Assembly: GCA_030674155.1 (NCBI GenBank)
Contig: CM060323.1
Span: 50,549,857-50,613,856 of the forward strand
Length of the DNA stretch: 64,000 nucleotides
From: Stramonita haemastoma
Taxonomy: Eukaryota > Mollusca > Gastropoda > Neogastropoda > Muricidae
Reading direction: 5' to 3'
The notes under the pieces are model-generated. The model had not been told where the DNA came from, searched no databases, and saw only the letters and a program-made list of their open reading frames with translations. Below, in pieces: positions 1 to 12,124 of the stretch. Numbering within the stretch: position 1 is the first letter of the stretch; the number at the start of each line of letters is the position of its first letter. The position numbers were made by a program, and so were the translations under genes.

Positions 1-173
1 CCCTCACCTGAATCAAAACAAAAGAGCATTGATTTTACTGAAATGTCAATTTGCTTGTAGGATGTGCACCTTGCTATGTCATTAAAATTTTGTGCTGCTT
101 CCCACTTGCTTTTGGCTGGAGATGAACTAGACGTTGCTGCTGCATGTCATTCACTCATGATAACAGGGTTAAA

Positions 174-176
<3 letters not shown>

Positions 177-208
<32 letters not shown>

Positions 209-249
209 TGTGGTGTGTGTGTGTGTGTGCGTGTGTGTGTGTGTGTGTC
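177..249. repeat. (GT)n microsatellite
   Basis: An imperfect GT tract, with one GTGGTGTGGTG interruption. Confidence 0.9.
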
Positions 250-333
250 CATGCCTGTGTATGTATATGATATGGGTAATGCCACATGTGCTGGGCTACA
301 AAGTTACATGTGACATACATTTTTTTGTTTGCT

Positions 334-733
334 CCTTGGCTAGAGCTCCAAGGTTCGCCAATAGAGAGACTGCCTGTACAACTGTTTTTACCCACCATTA
401 AATGTAGCCCATTTTAACTTCAGGGATAGTGTCTTAACACACCTATGGGCATGTGTTTTATCAATTTTGTCATCTGTTCCTACTGGCACAAAATGGCTAT
501 CTCTTCCAAAAGGCAGCACAAGTTTTTAATATGTGGACAAGATGCACTGCATACATTCGCACACGAGATCTCAGTTTATAGTTTCATCCAAAGGACTTTC
601 AGGAGAGTGGAGTCAGTACTAATGTTAACTCCCGGGGAAAATATCCCTCAAGTGGGTGTCTCAGAGGTGGTTCAATTCAGAGCCGTCAGATCACGACCAC
701 AATGCTCTGACCACTAGGCTATCCCACCCCAAT
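334..733 (-). mobile_element. Abundant SINE family A, near full copy
   Basis: Read on the minus strand, it starts with a tRNA-like head GGGATAGCCTAGTGGTCAGA (about 703-725) with a weak B box at 668-677. A body with GTTAACATTAGTACTGACTC follows, and it ends near GGAGCTCTAGCCAAGGAGC. Related copies occur many times in the window, in both orientations. The head shows decayed pol III boxes. Confidence 0.7.
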
Positions 734-939
734 GTGACATGTATTGGTTTAAACAGATTTTACTGTGTGGAAAACCAACATTTGTTCCAAACAATAGGCA
801 GCACAGCAGCAACTATCTTGAAGCCGACGTTGTTCTTAACAGCTTAAAAAAAAATCATTATGAATCCTTATTTCTTTTAAAACTCAGCTATTGCTTGATT
901 TTAATCAATCATTTACCAACTTGGTAAGTTGATGACCAA

Positions 940-1510
940 TAGCGAAAGGCCAGTCTCAACCAAGATACATCAGTGGACAAGAACTGAGCAAGAAGAACAC
1001 GAGGAATTTTAGGTATCCTAAACTCCATCATCTGCAAGATCGTAACCAAAAGCAGGGGAAATTTCAAGACCTGCACACATGTCATCATCCATGGAAAAGC
1101 TGAAAGCAATCTGGAAAGATGAAAACTTAAATCTGAAGACCAATCTAAAATCACTGTACACACTGATTCATTCCATCTTTGTGTACAACATGCAAGTCCT
1201 GAACTATAACAGCAGTCCTACAGGGAAGAGTTCAAGCAATTGAAATCCGATGAGCACTACCAGAAAATTCTTGACATCTTTTTCTAAGACCATGTCAAGA
1301 ATGAGAGAGTGTGTCACATCAGACAAGCCACTGACCTCCATGAAGGCCTCCTGCTCCTGGCTTAAGTAAAAAAAGAACCCTGAAAAAGTATGGTCAATCA
1401 TGTCACAGGATCTGACAACCTTTCAAAGACCATCTTGCAAGGCACTGCTCAAAGTGGTAGAAGACGAGGCAGACAGACAAAGAAATGGATGGACAACGTC
1501 ACTAAAGGTA
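940..1510 (+). pseudogene. Old, degenerate LINE 3' ORF fragment
   Basis: Several broken frames recall LINE C-terminal sequence: a stretch like LKSLYTLIHSIFVY near 1145-1190, where the family reads SLxxSILLYGCESW, and near 1420-1500 the segment LSKTILQGTAQ followed by GRRRGRQTKKWMDNV. Stops and frame changes lie between them. It resembles the element at 44735-48055 but is far more diverged. Ends are approximate. Confidence 0.55.
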
Positions 1511-1519
1511 AAAAAAAGG

Positions 1520-1735
1520 TAAAGGCGTCCCATAACCTAGGCGGTCGTAGGGGAGCGAGGTGTCAGAGACCTCGGCTTCTCTAGGGGCCAGCATATGAGG
1601 GCAGCGCCAATCTCCTCTGCCTTGCTGCTTTACCTTCCTTGACTCTAAAGAGGGCAGGTATCCATTTACAGCTAGGTGAACTGGGGGTAGAAGCCACGGG
1701 GCGCAAACGTCACCCATCCAACAACGTCGCTAGGC
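1520..1735 (+). repeat. Interspersed repeat D, copy 1
   Basis: The segments GAGGTGTCAGAGACCTCGGC, TTGCTGCTTTACCTTCC and AGGTGAACTGGGGGTAGAAG occur in the same order at 24030-24235. No coding potential is seen. It follows directly on an old LINE fragment. Confidence 0.55.
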
Positions 1736-2428
1736 TCCAAAAATGGCACACAACCACGGCAGATGGAGAAATTTGGTGCTTTTGTCTGTGCATACAACCA
1801 TGACGATTCTTAGTTAGTTCGACTACTGTAATTTGTGTGTGTTTGTGTGTGCATGTTTGTGAGTGTGTGTCTCTCCTGTCAATACAGCATAAAAAGATGT
1901 TTGAATTTCACAGCATCCTTGTTATAGCTTTAATCTCCCCAGAGTCAGAATGGGGCTACCTTACTGGTGCATAAAGACAGTCACATATGCAAAATTTTAC
2001 CTTTGGTGAACCTTGGAGCTCTAGCCAAGGAACCAAAATAAAGCATCACTTTTTTGTTCTGGATGACACTGCTATGGAATTAAAATAAGCAGACACAAAG
2101 ATTTAAGCATACATGGAAAGTAGTTAATGGAAACTGTGAAAAAAGTTGGCAGAGTTTTTTCTGCCCGACAGAGTCAACTCTATTGTGCATGCGCGCGCGC
2201 ACACGCACACACACACACACACAAATACAATCAATTCATATTTCCTTTTTTTTTTTTTTTTTTAATTTCCTCAGACAAAGAATCACTCACACTCGGCTAT
2301 CATAAAACACATGTATGGTAGGTTCACTAGGAACTCACTTTAAGCTACACAACTGAAAGCACAAGGTCTCAGGCTGATCGACATCATTGCCAACAGAATT
2401 CCAAATCCACATAGGTCAACCCCCTTGG

Positions 2429-2434
2429 TTTATT
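2429..2434 (-). terminator. Candidate poly(A) signal of NDUFA11
   Basis: TTTATT on the plus strand reads AATAAA on the minus strand, 228 bases after the NDUFA11 stop. G/T-rich sequence follows. It is the first clear hexamer after the stop, but AATAAA is frequent by chance in DNA this AT-rich. Confidence 0.35.
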
Positions 2435-2661
2435 GACTATCATTTTATCTCTTCGGAAAAAAAAAGATACATGGTTCTGCCCAATAATAGTCTTCAACAC
2501 AGTCTTGTTTTTTCTCTTCATTTCCAACCAACCTTTTTTGCTGTTTTACCTTCTGATATATATAATACCAGCACTGAAGCTTCAACAAAAAAAAAGACCT
2601 TGTACTTCATTGCAGCAAAACTTAAAATTTACAATACAAAAAAATCTGTGACACGAAGCAT

Positions 2662-3483
2662 TTAAAGGTTCTGATCTCCCTCGGGATTGGGCCGTGATGT
2701 GAAATAGCTGCGTTCACAAGCTCCCAAGGTCCGTTCTCGCCGGAACTGTCCCATCTTGATGTTGGCAAAGCCCTCCATCTTCCCTGCCTTCACGATCATG
2801 GCAAAGAGGGCGAAGGTGAAGCCCAGACCCCAACCCAGCTTCTGGCTTTTGACTGTAACACACACACACACAACAACACGGGTAAAAAACAAACTGTGTA
2901 CTTTGGTTTCAATGCATATTGTCAAGAAAAAGTAAAAGAAAGAGACTTTTCACTGTCTTCAAAACAAAGGTTTCTTTTGGGGGGGAGGGGGAGGGGGTCT
3001 TTTTTTTTTTTAAACTGCTATTCAGCATAAGTGTTTAGAAAGGAAGAAAAACCTCTCATAAACTGATACAGAGACAAAACTAGCTACAGCAACAATACAG
3101 ATTGTGATTCCATAGTTCTGGTAAGCATAATAGTACGACAAGCTTTGACACTATGGGTGTAACTTAGATTTGTTGCACTAACAGTAATCAGTCCTGTCTA
3201 TTTCAAATTAGAAAGCAATACTTTGCAAAATGCAACTCTCACTTGCAAGTGTTGACAGTTCAAATTGGTAACACAAGTTTTGTCCCTGTCAAGCAATCTT
3301 TCTCTAGCAGTAGGGAGAAGCATCTATCTTCTTTGAGGGAGATTTCATTTAAAAATAAAATTGGCTGCTAACATACACAGCAAAGTATGGGACTAAAAAA
3401 AACCAACAACAAAAACCTACCAAAGTGTACCAAAGCAAAATAAAACACATGCAGGCGCACATACTTGTACACACACACACACG

Positions 3484-3553
<70 letters not shown>

Positions 3554-6500
3554 AACACACATGAACACACACACACACACATGCATGAAATTCACCACTT
3601 ACATGCAGTTCCAAAGACACTGCCAGTGGCCAGGCCTCCAAAGAAGTGGTTGAAGGGGTCGTCTTTGCCCCGCACGTTGGCAATCACGCAGGTGGAGGCA
3701 GCAAACATCCCTCCTGCAGCAACTGCACACCATCACAATTCAAAATTTTATCTTACTTTTTGCTACATAGTGGCAAATTAACATTTATTATACCTTATGA
3801 GATTGTCTTCAGCCATTATAATCTCTTTTCATTACAACCTGCTCTCTCCTTTATGGGAGCACTCTCCTTTAAAGTCTACAAAGTTGATGTACAGCTGTCT
3901 CTGCCATTCCGTGCACTGTTCGATGATGTTGCGCAGGGTAAAGATCTGATCTGTGCATCCTCTTCCTGGTCGAAAACCTGCCTGTTCTTTTCTGAGTTGT
4001 TGGTCCACTGCTTCTGAGATTCGTTTAATTATTATTTTTGCTAGGATCTTGCTGGGAATAGATAGCAGAGTGATTCCTCTCCAATTGTTACAGTTGCTCA
4101 GGGCTCCTTTCTTTGGGATCTTCACGATGACTCCTTTTGTCCAGTCTTCTGGTAGCTGTTTCTCCTCCCATATAGCTGTAAAGAGTGGTTGTAGAACCGT
4201 GGCTGCAAACTCTGTGTCTGCTTTGAAGAGCTCTGCATTTAGGTTGTCCTGGCCAGGGGCTTTTCCGTTCTTGAGAGATCTGATGGCTGTTATAATTTCT
4301 TTCTTCTCTGGTGGAGTGGTGTTAACACTGAGGTCGGCATCAGGGTCTTGTACATCCGCCTCTTCAGTTGGTGGCGGTCTGTTGAGAACTTCGTTGAAGC
4401 CTTTGACAGCATACATCGAAAGAGTCTATGGTGCATACTCCGAGCATATGGAATACCGCAGGAGATTGTACAAGTCATTAAGAGCTTCTACAAAAACTTC
4501 ACATGCAGAGTAGGAAACAGTGAAACCAGCTTCAGTGTAAAGACCGGCGTCAGACAAGGCTGCCCCATGTTGGCACTGCTCTTCAACCTGACAATCGACT
4601 GGGTGATGAGACAGACAACAGCTGACCAGCTGCGGGGCATCAGATGGACCCCTTTCACAACACTTGAAGACCTAGATTTTGCTGACGATCTGGCACTGCT
4701 CTCACACACCCACCATCATATCCAGGAGAAGACATCCCGTCTCAACACTTTTGCCCAGCAAGTAGGCCTGAAAATCAGCCAGAAGAAGACAGAGGTGATG
4801 ATGCTAAACGTTCAGAATCCCTCTCCTGTCACAGTGAACGGAGAAGATCTGCCAACAACTGAAGAGTTCACATACCTTGGGAGTATTGTCAGGCATGATG
4901 GCGGAGCAAGCAGTGACATCAAAAACCGCATCAACAAAGCAAGAGCTGCTTACAGAAATCTGAACAATGTGTGGAAGTCATCCCAATACAGCACAAAGAC
5001 CAAACTAAGACTGTATCAGAGCTGCGTACTTTCCACCCTCCTGTATGGCGCAGAATGCTGGAGGATGACTGAGAATGACATTAACAAACTGTCTACATTC
5101 CACACGAAGAATCTCAGGAGAATACTGCGCATCTTCTGGCCTGAGACCATCTCCAACCAAGAACTCCTGGCCCGCTGCGACCAAGAAAATATAGATACCA
5201 TCATTATGCAAAGACGATGGAGATGGATAGGACACATCAGCCGACGGGAACAAGGGAACATCGCCCGAACAGCCCTCCACTGGACACCAGACGGAAAACG
5301 CAGGCGAGGACGACCCAAGAACACCTGGCGTCGGACAATAGAAACAGAGCTGAATACCCTCCAACACTCCTGGGGAACCATTCAGAAACTGGCCCAAGAC
5401 AGGCAGGAGTGGAGAACCTTTGTTGCTGCCCTACATGCCAAGAAGGCATAAAAAGGCTTTGGATCTCCTTTAAAGAAGACAAAAGTCGCCTGAAGTCAGA
5501 ATCAATATGGTTTCCTTACTTTCTATATGGTAAGGTACTTGAAAAGTGTCATACAATACATGCAAATGTCTCATCTGTTATGTACTTAAGGTTTCAAAAC
5601 GATTCCCAGGTGTGGTGAGTGAGTCTAAGTGACCCCAGGCTGTTAAGCTGGGAAACGTGCAAGAATTACAACAACAAAGCCCAAAACAAAACAAAACAAA
5701 AAAAACTAGCAACAACAAAGCCAACCATCAATTTAGAAGTGGAGGCATAAAAAGAATGAAATAAAAAGAAAAGAAAAAGAAAATTCGGTGAGAGGGTTAA
5801 AAAGATTTACACATGGCTGGATCAGGCCAAAAGCTTTCTTTACCACTGATGTAAACTAAGATCTTAAAAGGTGGGGTGCTTGAAAAGAGTCATACACACA
5901 AACTTCTTATCCAGTGTGTACTAGCTGTCTCAGAGTGATTCCCAAACTTGTGTGATGAATGAGTCAGGGTACAATGTTAAATTCTTAGAAACACCCCCAG
6001 TGTTAAGCTGGGCAATGCACAATTCAACAAGCAGCATGATGACAACTTACACATGGGCAACCCATATCTTGTCAGTCTGATGAGGATATTAGAGCCCAGA
6101 GCAGGGTTGTCTGCTGTAGTGGATGTCAGGCCTGCTATCAAGGCAAAAGTGGTACCTGTAAACACACACAAAGAAAACTGCATGACTTCATTTCAGGGCA
6201 CTTCTGCCAGTCTGCAATAATAGTAGTACCAACAATACCACTGAATTGCACTGAGATGTAGGACAGGGGAAAAAAAAGAAAAGAAAAGGATTGTTTACTA
6301 TAATTAAAATCTAGTACACAATTTCAACTACTACTGTACTAGTAACAGAAAACTTCTGTTTAGATAATTTTGTGATTTGTTAATGTAATTTTAAATCATG
6401 ACTAATCAGTCTAATGGCTTGCTGTTATCCAGGTTTCTCAATGTTTGTCTTCAGAGGAAGCTGAGGAGTTTCATAACTAAACACTGTCAGTTGATATAAA

Positions 6501-7848
6501 TGTTGAACTCTGAATGTTGAGAAATAATGTAGACCATGGTAAGTGTTGCAAGGTAATATTGTTTGTTTAAACTGCAGCAATGAATTATGTTTCTCATGAC
6601 TATTCAGTAACATTTCTGGGAGTTGAAACACATGACTTTTTTTCAAAGCTGATTGTTTATTTAAATGAATGATAAAGTTGTTCAGATTTTTAAAGTTGTT
6701 CTGGCTGTTTTGTAGAACTGTCTAAGGCCATGTGATCAGAGACACTCAGACACTAGACAGAATTTTACATTTCATGGGAGAACCAAACATTTGTTTATTT
6801 ATAATTTACAAAACCCTTTTGTACAACTGGGCACAGAGAAGATTGGAAAGGGTGGGGGATTATAATTACTTTTTTACAATTTAAGATTACAATGAGAGCT
6901 ACTTGAATACTTCCCTGGAGTTCATCAGACAATACAAGAGCTATGACAGATCCTCTTTATCTTACCTAGCACAATCCTGGAAACTCATTCTCTTATCATT
7001 GGTGAGGAAGTGGACGACAACCAATGGATAGCTCACATTTTTACTTTGTCACTTTTGACAGTTTTGTACAGCAATGTTTTGGGGTGGTTGTTTCAAATGC
7101 TTAAAAAAAATCTTCTTTTATTTATTCTTTTTTTTTAAAGCTTAATCAGTTCCTGGTAGTGGTATTAAACTAGGAAAAGATGTCATGAGTGATAGTTATT
7201 AGATACTACAAGAGAAACCATATCAAAAGCTATGGTTTCAATATTTTCATAACTTAGGTAAATGTTAAAGTGAAACTGAGTTTTAAAACAAAATGTTAAT
7301 TTTTATTAACTCTAATGTGTTCTAGTATATAATTCATGAACTAAAATGATAACAAAGAAGATCAGGCTAGTGGTTTTGAAAAGATCTTGTCAAAGTTTCT
7401 TGAACTGTTGAGAAGTTATTCATGAGAGTCCTGAATATTTTGAGCTCTGAAGTAATGAGAGTGAGAGTGTGGGTTTGTGATACTGCTAAACTCAACTGTC
7501 TGCAGGAATATCCCCCTCCTACCCCTCCCAAAGTTAATGCTGGTTCTATCTAACCCCATTTCCCAGCAATTCCCAGAGATAAGACTTTAATTTACACTAC
7601 AGTTCTGATTGTAAAAGCACTGTATGTGTCATTGTGTTGTGTAGGCTAGGCTGCAGTATGCATTAAGACAATCACTGAATCAGCAAAATATTGGAAAGGA
7701 GGAAAGCATACACACTTACTAACACAGTGATCAACACACATACATGTATACACATGCAAAAAATAAATAAAAATATAAATATACATAAAAATACACACAC
7801 ACACACACAGTAATCAATACATACACACACACGTGCGCACGCATGCAT

Positions 7849-7920
<72 letters not shown>

Positions 7921-8309
7921 GGAATCCATGAATTTGATAAACCAGGCTTCAATGCACAACACAGGGTATGAAATTTGCTCTTGTGACTAACACACTGGGA
8001 ACCTGTAATTCTTAATAAATCAGTTTCAAAGCATAACTAACTGAATTCATTATTTATTGATGTGTTGTTGTTAATTCCTGAAGCCCATGTGTGAAGAGAT
8101 TGTCTGGAACACTGACACTGACAGCGAGGGACACTTCATGGAATGCATCGTCTCCTGACGATTCGATTCGCATACTCACCCGCAGCTCCACTATATCCCG
8201 ACATCATCAGGGTCTTCCTCAAGCAACCATCTCCATCTTTGCTTGAATAGTATCCAAATGAAATGGGAGGCTGGGGAGTTCCAAAGTACTTCTTACGCTC
8301 TTCCGACAT
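2662..8309 (-). CDS. NDUFA11: NADH dehydrogenase (ubiquinone) 1 alpha subcomplex subunit 11 (complex I B14.7), 4 exons
   Basis: Coding exons are 8180-8309, 6051-6155, 3603-3722 and 2662-2852. All introns start GT (GTGAGT, GTAAGT, GTAAGT) and end AG, and every intron is phase 1. The joined frame is 546 nt, 181 residues plus TAA. The start is the first ATG of a clean exon reading [10 protein letters not shown]. Family matches include [12 protein letters not shown] in exon 3 (vertebrate DPLNYFLGGCAGG region) and [16 protein letters not shown] in exon 4 (vertebrate SLVKMGRLEGW region). Small-residue-rich hydrophobic stretches fit the Tim17/Tim22/Tim23-like fold. The family is an accessory membrane subunit of mitochondrial respiratory complex I in the inner membrane. 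The protein is about 40 residues longer than the 141-residue human one; most of the excess is a charged C-terminal tail after KMEGF. Intron 2 (3723-6050) holds a LINE with an inverted 5' part. Identity rests on remembered family sequence, not a search. Confidence 0.9.
3471..3581. repeat. (CA)n microsatellite beside NDUFA11 exon 3
   Basis: A long CA tract about 20 bases downstream (minus sense) of the NDUFA11 exon 3 donor; in the transcript it reads as a UG repeat, which is known to influence splicing in some genes. Confidence 0.9.
3875..5463 (+). mobile_element. LINE fragment with inverted 5' part (twin-priming insertion) in NDUFA11 intron 2
   Basis: Two pieces of one reverse transcriptase face opposite ways. 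The minus-strand piece (3875 to about 4398) reads [33 protein letters not shown] and YINFVD. The plus-strand piece (about 4399-5463) resumes at [11 protein letters not shown] and runs through GVRQGCPM, catalytic [16 protein letters not shown] and [12 protein letters not shown] to a stop at 5449-5451. The outer end of the inverted piece and the start of the direct piece are nearly adjacent in the source element. A perfect 12-bp direct repeat TCTCCTTTAAAG flanks it (3863-3874, 5464-5475). It lacks the endonuclease and is dead. The sequence differs clearly from the LINE at 44735, so it is a second family. Confidence 0.9.
6156..8179 (-). other. NDUFA11 intron 1
   Basis: About 2 kb, AT-rich and mostly unique, with a CA microsatellite at 7794-7917. 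I see no coding exon or recognised element in 6160-7780. Confidence 0.7.
7794..7917. repeat. (CA)n microsatellite in NDUFA11 intron 1
   Basis: Two CA stretches with an interruption near 7812-7850; the longest pure run is at 7855-7917. Confidence 0.9.
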
Positions 8310-8336
8310 GTTTAGTTTTTACAGCAACCGCTGTGA

Positions 8337-8360
8337 AGGGCACCGGAAGCCAATGATTTG
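8337..8360 (-). promoter_or_regulatory. ETS-type and CCAAT motifs upstream of NDUFA11
   Basis: CCGGAAG lies at 8343-8349 and is followed directly by CCAAT at 8350-8354, about 35-45 bases upstream of the NDUFA11 ATG at 8309. ETS/GABP (NRF-2) sites close to the start are common in nuclear genes for respiratory-chain subunits. The motifs are short, so function is inferred from position and gene class. No TATA box is evident. Confidence 0.4.
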
Positions 8361-8719
8361 TCTCGGTAAACAGTGTGGTTTGGGTCTCATTGTGGTTTGA
8401 GTCACCTAGATAGCCTAGCATTTCTAGTCTAGAACGTCTAGAAGCAAGGACTAGCCTAGCCTATATCTCTGCAAGACCTAGGCGTACTCAGACTATTGTC
8501 ATATACTGGTCTTGGCCGTTTGATTCAGTTTACTTGATCAAATAATTATGGTTTTGAATCCCGATTACGGCTGTCAAGTAGGCAGAAACTTAACATCGAG
8601 CCAAAAGTTACGCACTTTAAATATACTTTCAGTTGTCTGGAACTTTCCTCCATAATTACACATCTTATCTGTTCCTACTTTCAATAGGCTAGACATCTCC
8701 ATTTCCATCATCTTGCTTA

Positions 8720-8723
8720 AGTG

Positions 8724-8754
<31 letters not shown>

Positions 8755-8835
8755 TGTGGTGTGTGAAGTCAAGTCAAGTCAAACTTTTATTTCCAGATGG
8801 TACATTGAATAAGCAGTGCAGTTGCTTTTTTTCAT
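8720..8835. repeat. (TG)n joined to a dispersed motif
   Basis: TG repeats at 8720-8764 run into GTCAAGTCAAACTTTTATTT and CCAGATGGTACATTGAATAA. Almost the same motif follows a TG tract at 39644-39775, so the pair behaves as one repeat unit. Confidence 0.7.
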
Positions 8836-9437
8836 CAAGCCATCCATCTAAGAAAATCTGTGTGTGTGTGAGAGAGAAAGAAAGAGAGAGAGAGAGTTTT
8901 CAAAATCTGTTCATATTTTGTGAACAGTTGCATGTAAATGTTATGAATGCAAACACCAAGATTTGTTTGCTTTGCAAGATCCAGTGCTGTACAAATTCCA
9001 TCTATCATGAGACTAGTGGATTCTAATTTCCAAAATGCCATGCATGAAGGTACTAAAATTACTGAATAATCTCTACAATGAAGTAACCAACAGTTGGTGA
9101 CAAGTAACTAAGATACCCGCTAGGCTATTGCATTTATAAACGCTAGCCTTCCATCATTGGAAGAATCCACCCGAGTGTTAGTGGATGATTGACAAAAATG
9201 GTGATATGCTTTCAGAAGTCATACTGGTCTATACATCATCTCCAAAGATGGCATATGGTGGCCTTAATGCTGGAAAAAGAAGTGGTAGCAAAAATAAAAC
9301 AACAGATGAGCCTTGGAGTTTTGGTTATGGAATGAACATGGAATGATCGTGACTCTTGCATGAAAAGGATCATATCCATTGTTAATAGGATGAGAGTATG
9401 GTTTAGCAGCTGCTATATGTGTATAATTGTATGACCT

Positions 9438-9942
9438 CACTCACTCACTCAGTCCCATGTCCCAAAGGACGTAGGGGGGACATGAGAGAAGACGCAACAG
9501 AGATCTTTTTCCATGCTTCACGATCCTGTGTGGCTAGTAGAAGGTATTGTAGGGGTTGGGCGGTCCAGTCTTTGATGTTGTCAACCCATGATTTCTTTTG
9601 GCGGCCTCTTCTCTTGCCCTCGACTGTTCCTTGCAGGATGGTTTTTGCTAGGGTGTTGTGTCTTGTGGTGTGACCAAACCACATCAGCTTTCTCCTCTTT
9701 ATGGTGGAGAGCAAAGGCTCTTGGGGGCCCACACGCTTTTTGATTTCTTCTTTCACATAGTTATTGGTCTTGTGTTCTTTGTATGATATTTTGAGGAGTC
9801 TTCTGTGGCACTTGTTCTCAAATGCTTGGATTCTCCTCTCTAACTCTGCTGTCAGAGTCCATGATTCACAGCCATATAGGAGGATAGATATCACGAGGGA
9901 TTTGTAAAGGTGGTATTTGGTGCAGAAGCTGATGTTGCTGCT
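9438..9942 (-). mobile_element. 5'-truncated LINE copy with 12-bp target duplication
   Basis: This is the last ~505 bases of the same LINE as the full element at 44735-48055, in opposite orientation. It starts with the complement of the TGAG tail and keeps an open frame over 9445-9894. Only a few residues differ from the full copy (for example one Arg lost in the GKRRRGRQ run, His to Tyr, Ala to Ser). The direct repeat ATTGTATGACCT flanks it exactly at 9426-9437 and 9943-9954. High similarity and a perfect duplication indicate a recent insertion. Confidence 0.9.
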
Positions 9943-10915
9943 ATTGTATGACCTATCTCTAGCAAAACTACAGCAAAGGGCTGTTGATGTGCTTCAGTGT
10001 TCGCCTGTTCTCAGCCCCAACTATACTACTGTGATGCAACATCTTTGCTACAAAACTGAATTATTTGTCAAAATTTATATTAAAAAATTTTTTTTAAAAG
10101 GGGGGGGGGGGCAGATAGGAAGACATGTACTGCTGGGATATGAGGTAGGGAAATGCTAGGACTACAGTCGGTCGCCTTGTGAGGGTAGGCCTCAAACTGC
10201 AATGCCCTAGATCTGCTCTGCTACAGGTCTTTTAAGCAAGATCATTTTTGCATTCCCCGAAGTTGGAATACAGCTACCCAAATAATCGGGGGGGAGGGGG
10301 GGGGGGGGGGGAGGAAAACAGCTATACATGCAAAAATCTCACCATTGCCCATTGGTAACCATGGAGCTCTAGCGTAGGAACCAAACCGAAATATGGCATA
10401 AGACCTGACTGGAAGTGTGAATGCATGTTGTGAATCCTGAGATTGGTGTGTTAATGGCATCAACGTGTCATGGTGCCATTGCTGTCCCCATATCATTGGT
10501 ATACTACAGGCCTGTGTGGTATCAGTAGTGGTTTGAGCTGATCTGTTATGTAGAATGTGGTGGACCATCAGGAGATAAAGAGATGATGATTTCTGGTGCT
10601 TGTTCGGGAAATAACATTATTTGGCATCAAACTTCAGATCTCACATTACTGAATGCTTTATTTTTCACATTTGTTAGTTATTGGTCCAGGCCAAAATCTT
10701 TGTCAGTTATTGAAGACCTACAATAACATGCTGTTATACTTTGATATGTTATGCTGAGGCTGTCATTATCCATAACAAGCTACCAATACAAAAACCTCTA
10801 TTCTCCATTGCAAAAGACAAAAATTATGAAGTCAGTGTTTGGCTAAGCAGAGGTGATGAATTTCTCTGTTTGAGATAATTATTTGAATTAAATTGTAGTT
10901 TAAATGGGTTTTTTG

Positions 10916-11345
10916 TTTTTGTTTTTTGTTCCTTGGTTAAAGCTCCAAGGTTCACCAATGAAGAGATAATGTTTATGCAACCATTTTTGCTCACAATTAA
11001 GGTAGCTGCAGTCCAACTTTGGGGATGATGTCTAAACACATCACCAATGACGAGTGTGCATACGACTTTAAAAAATATTGTTTGTGAAATGTTCTTACTG
11101 CCACAAAATTAATGACCTGCTCTTCCAAAAGGCAGAATGGGTTTTGATTCATGGGGGCGCAAGATATTCTTCATGCATTCGCACACATGGCCTCGGTTTA
11201 TAGTCTCATGTGAACTTTTGGGAGAGTAGAGTCAGTACTGATGTTAACTCCAGGGGGAAAATTTTCTTGAAGGGGGGGTCTCAGTGGTGACTTGTACCTG
11301 GTCTCATCCTGGGCCCTCAAATCAAGAGCACAATGCTCCACCCCC
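10916..11345 (-). mobile_element. SINE family A copy
   Basis: It begins at the left with GTTCCTTGGTTAAAGCTCCA, continues through the TGATGTTAACTCCAGGGGG block and ends at a decayed tRNA-like head (CACAATGCTCCACC). Order and length match the copy at 334-733. Confidence 0.65.
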
Positions 11346-11958
11346 AATATGTGGAGGTACTTGAAAACAGCCACACACAAAATGTCTCATCCAGTGTGGA
11401 CTTAGGTCTCACAGTGATTCCCAGGTGTGATGAGAGAGAGTTATGAATGACCCCTTGGGAATGTTCTACAACATTTAGTTCAGGTCATTCTGCATGATGG
11501 AAAGATATTGTTGAGTTCTGATTTCTCTGTAGAGGAGGTTGTCATCCACAAAATGTGGGGCTTGGTTGTGGCTGGAGAACTGTACTTAGGGGTGAATCCC
11601 AGCCCACGAACACTACAACAGAGGATCAACGCTCTATCTTAATCTACATATCCTGATCCTGTTGGGTGAGAAAAGTGGTGAAGCACCGATGAATTGTACG
11701 TTCATTCTTAGTTTTTTTCTCAGACAGAAACTGCATGTCTTTCTTATCATTTAGCATTTCAATGTTCCTCAGTTGTTTATACGCATGCATACTTCTTCCA
11801 GTTATAATCTGAACAGCTGTATTTACAAAGAAGTCAAGTCAAACTGAATTGCACACAGTAAAAGCAGAAAAAACAGAATGAACAGAACAGGGCACAACAA
11901 AATAAAACTTCAAAATATTTATTTCAGATGTGATTAAGTCACAAGCAATCATACCGTA

Positions 11959-12115
<157 letters not shown>

Positions 12116-12124
12116 TCACAAGCA

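Noticed and set aside
4348..4398. N-terminal extension of the plus-strand reverse-transcriptase ORF
   Set aside because: The first residues are read from the inverted segment in antisense; true LINE homology starts at AFDSIHR.
3953..4513. 186-codon plus-strand ORF as a separate gene
   Set aside because: It is the antisense of the inverted LINE reverse-transcriptase part.
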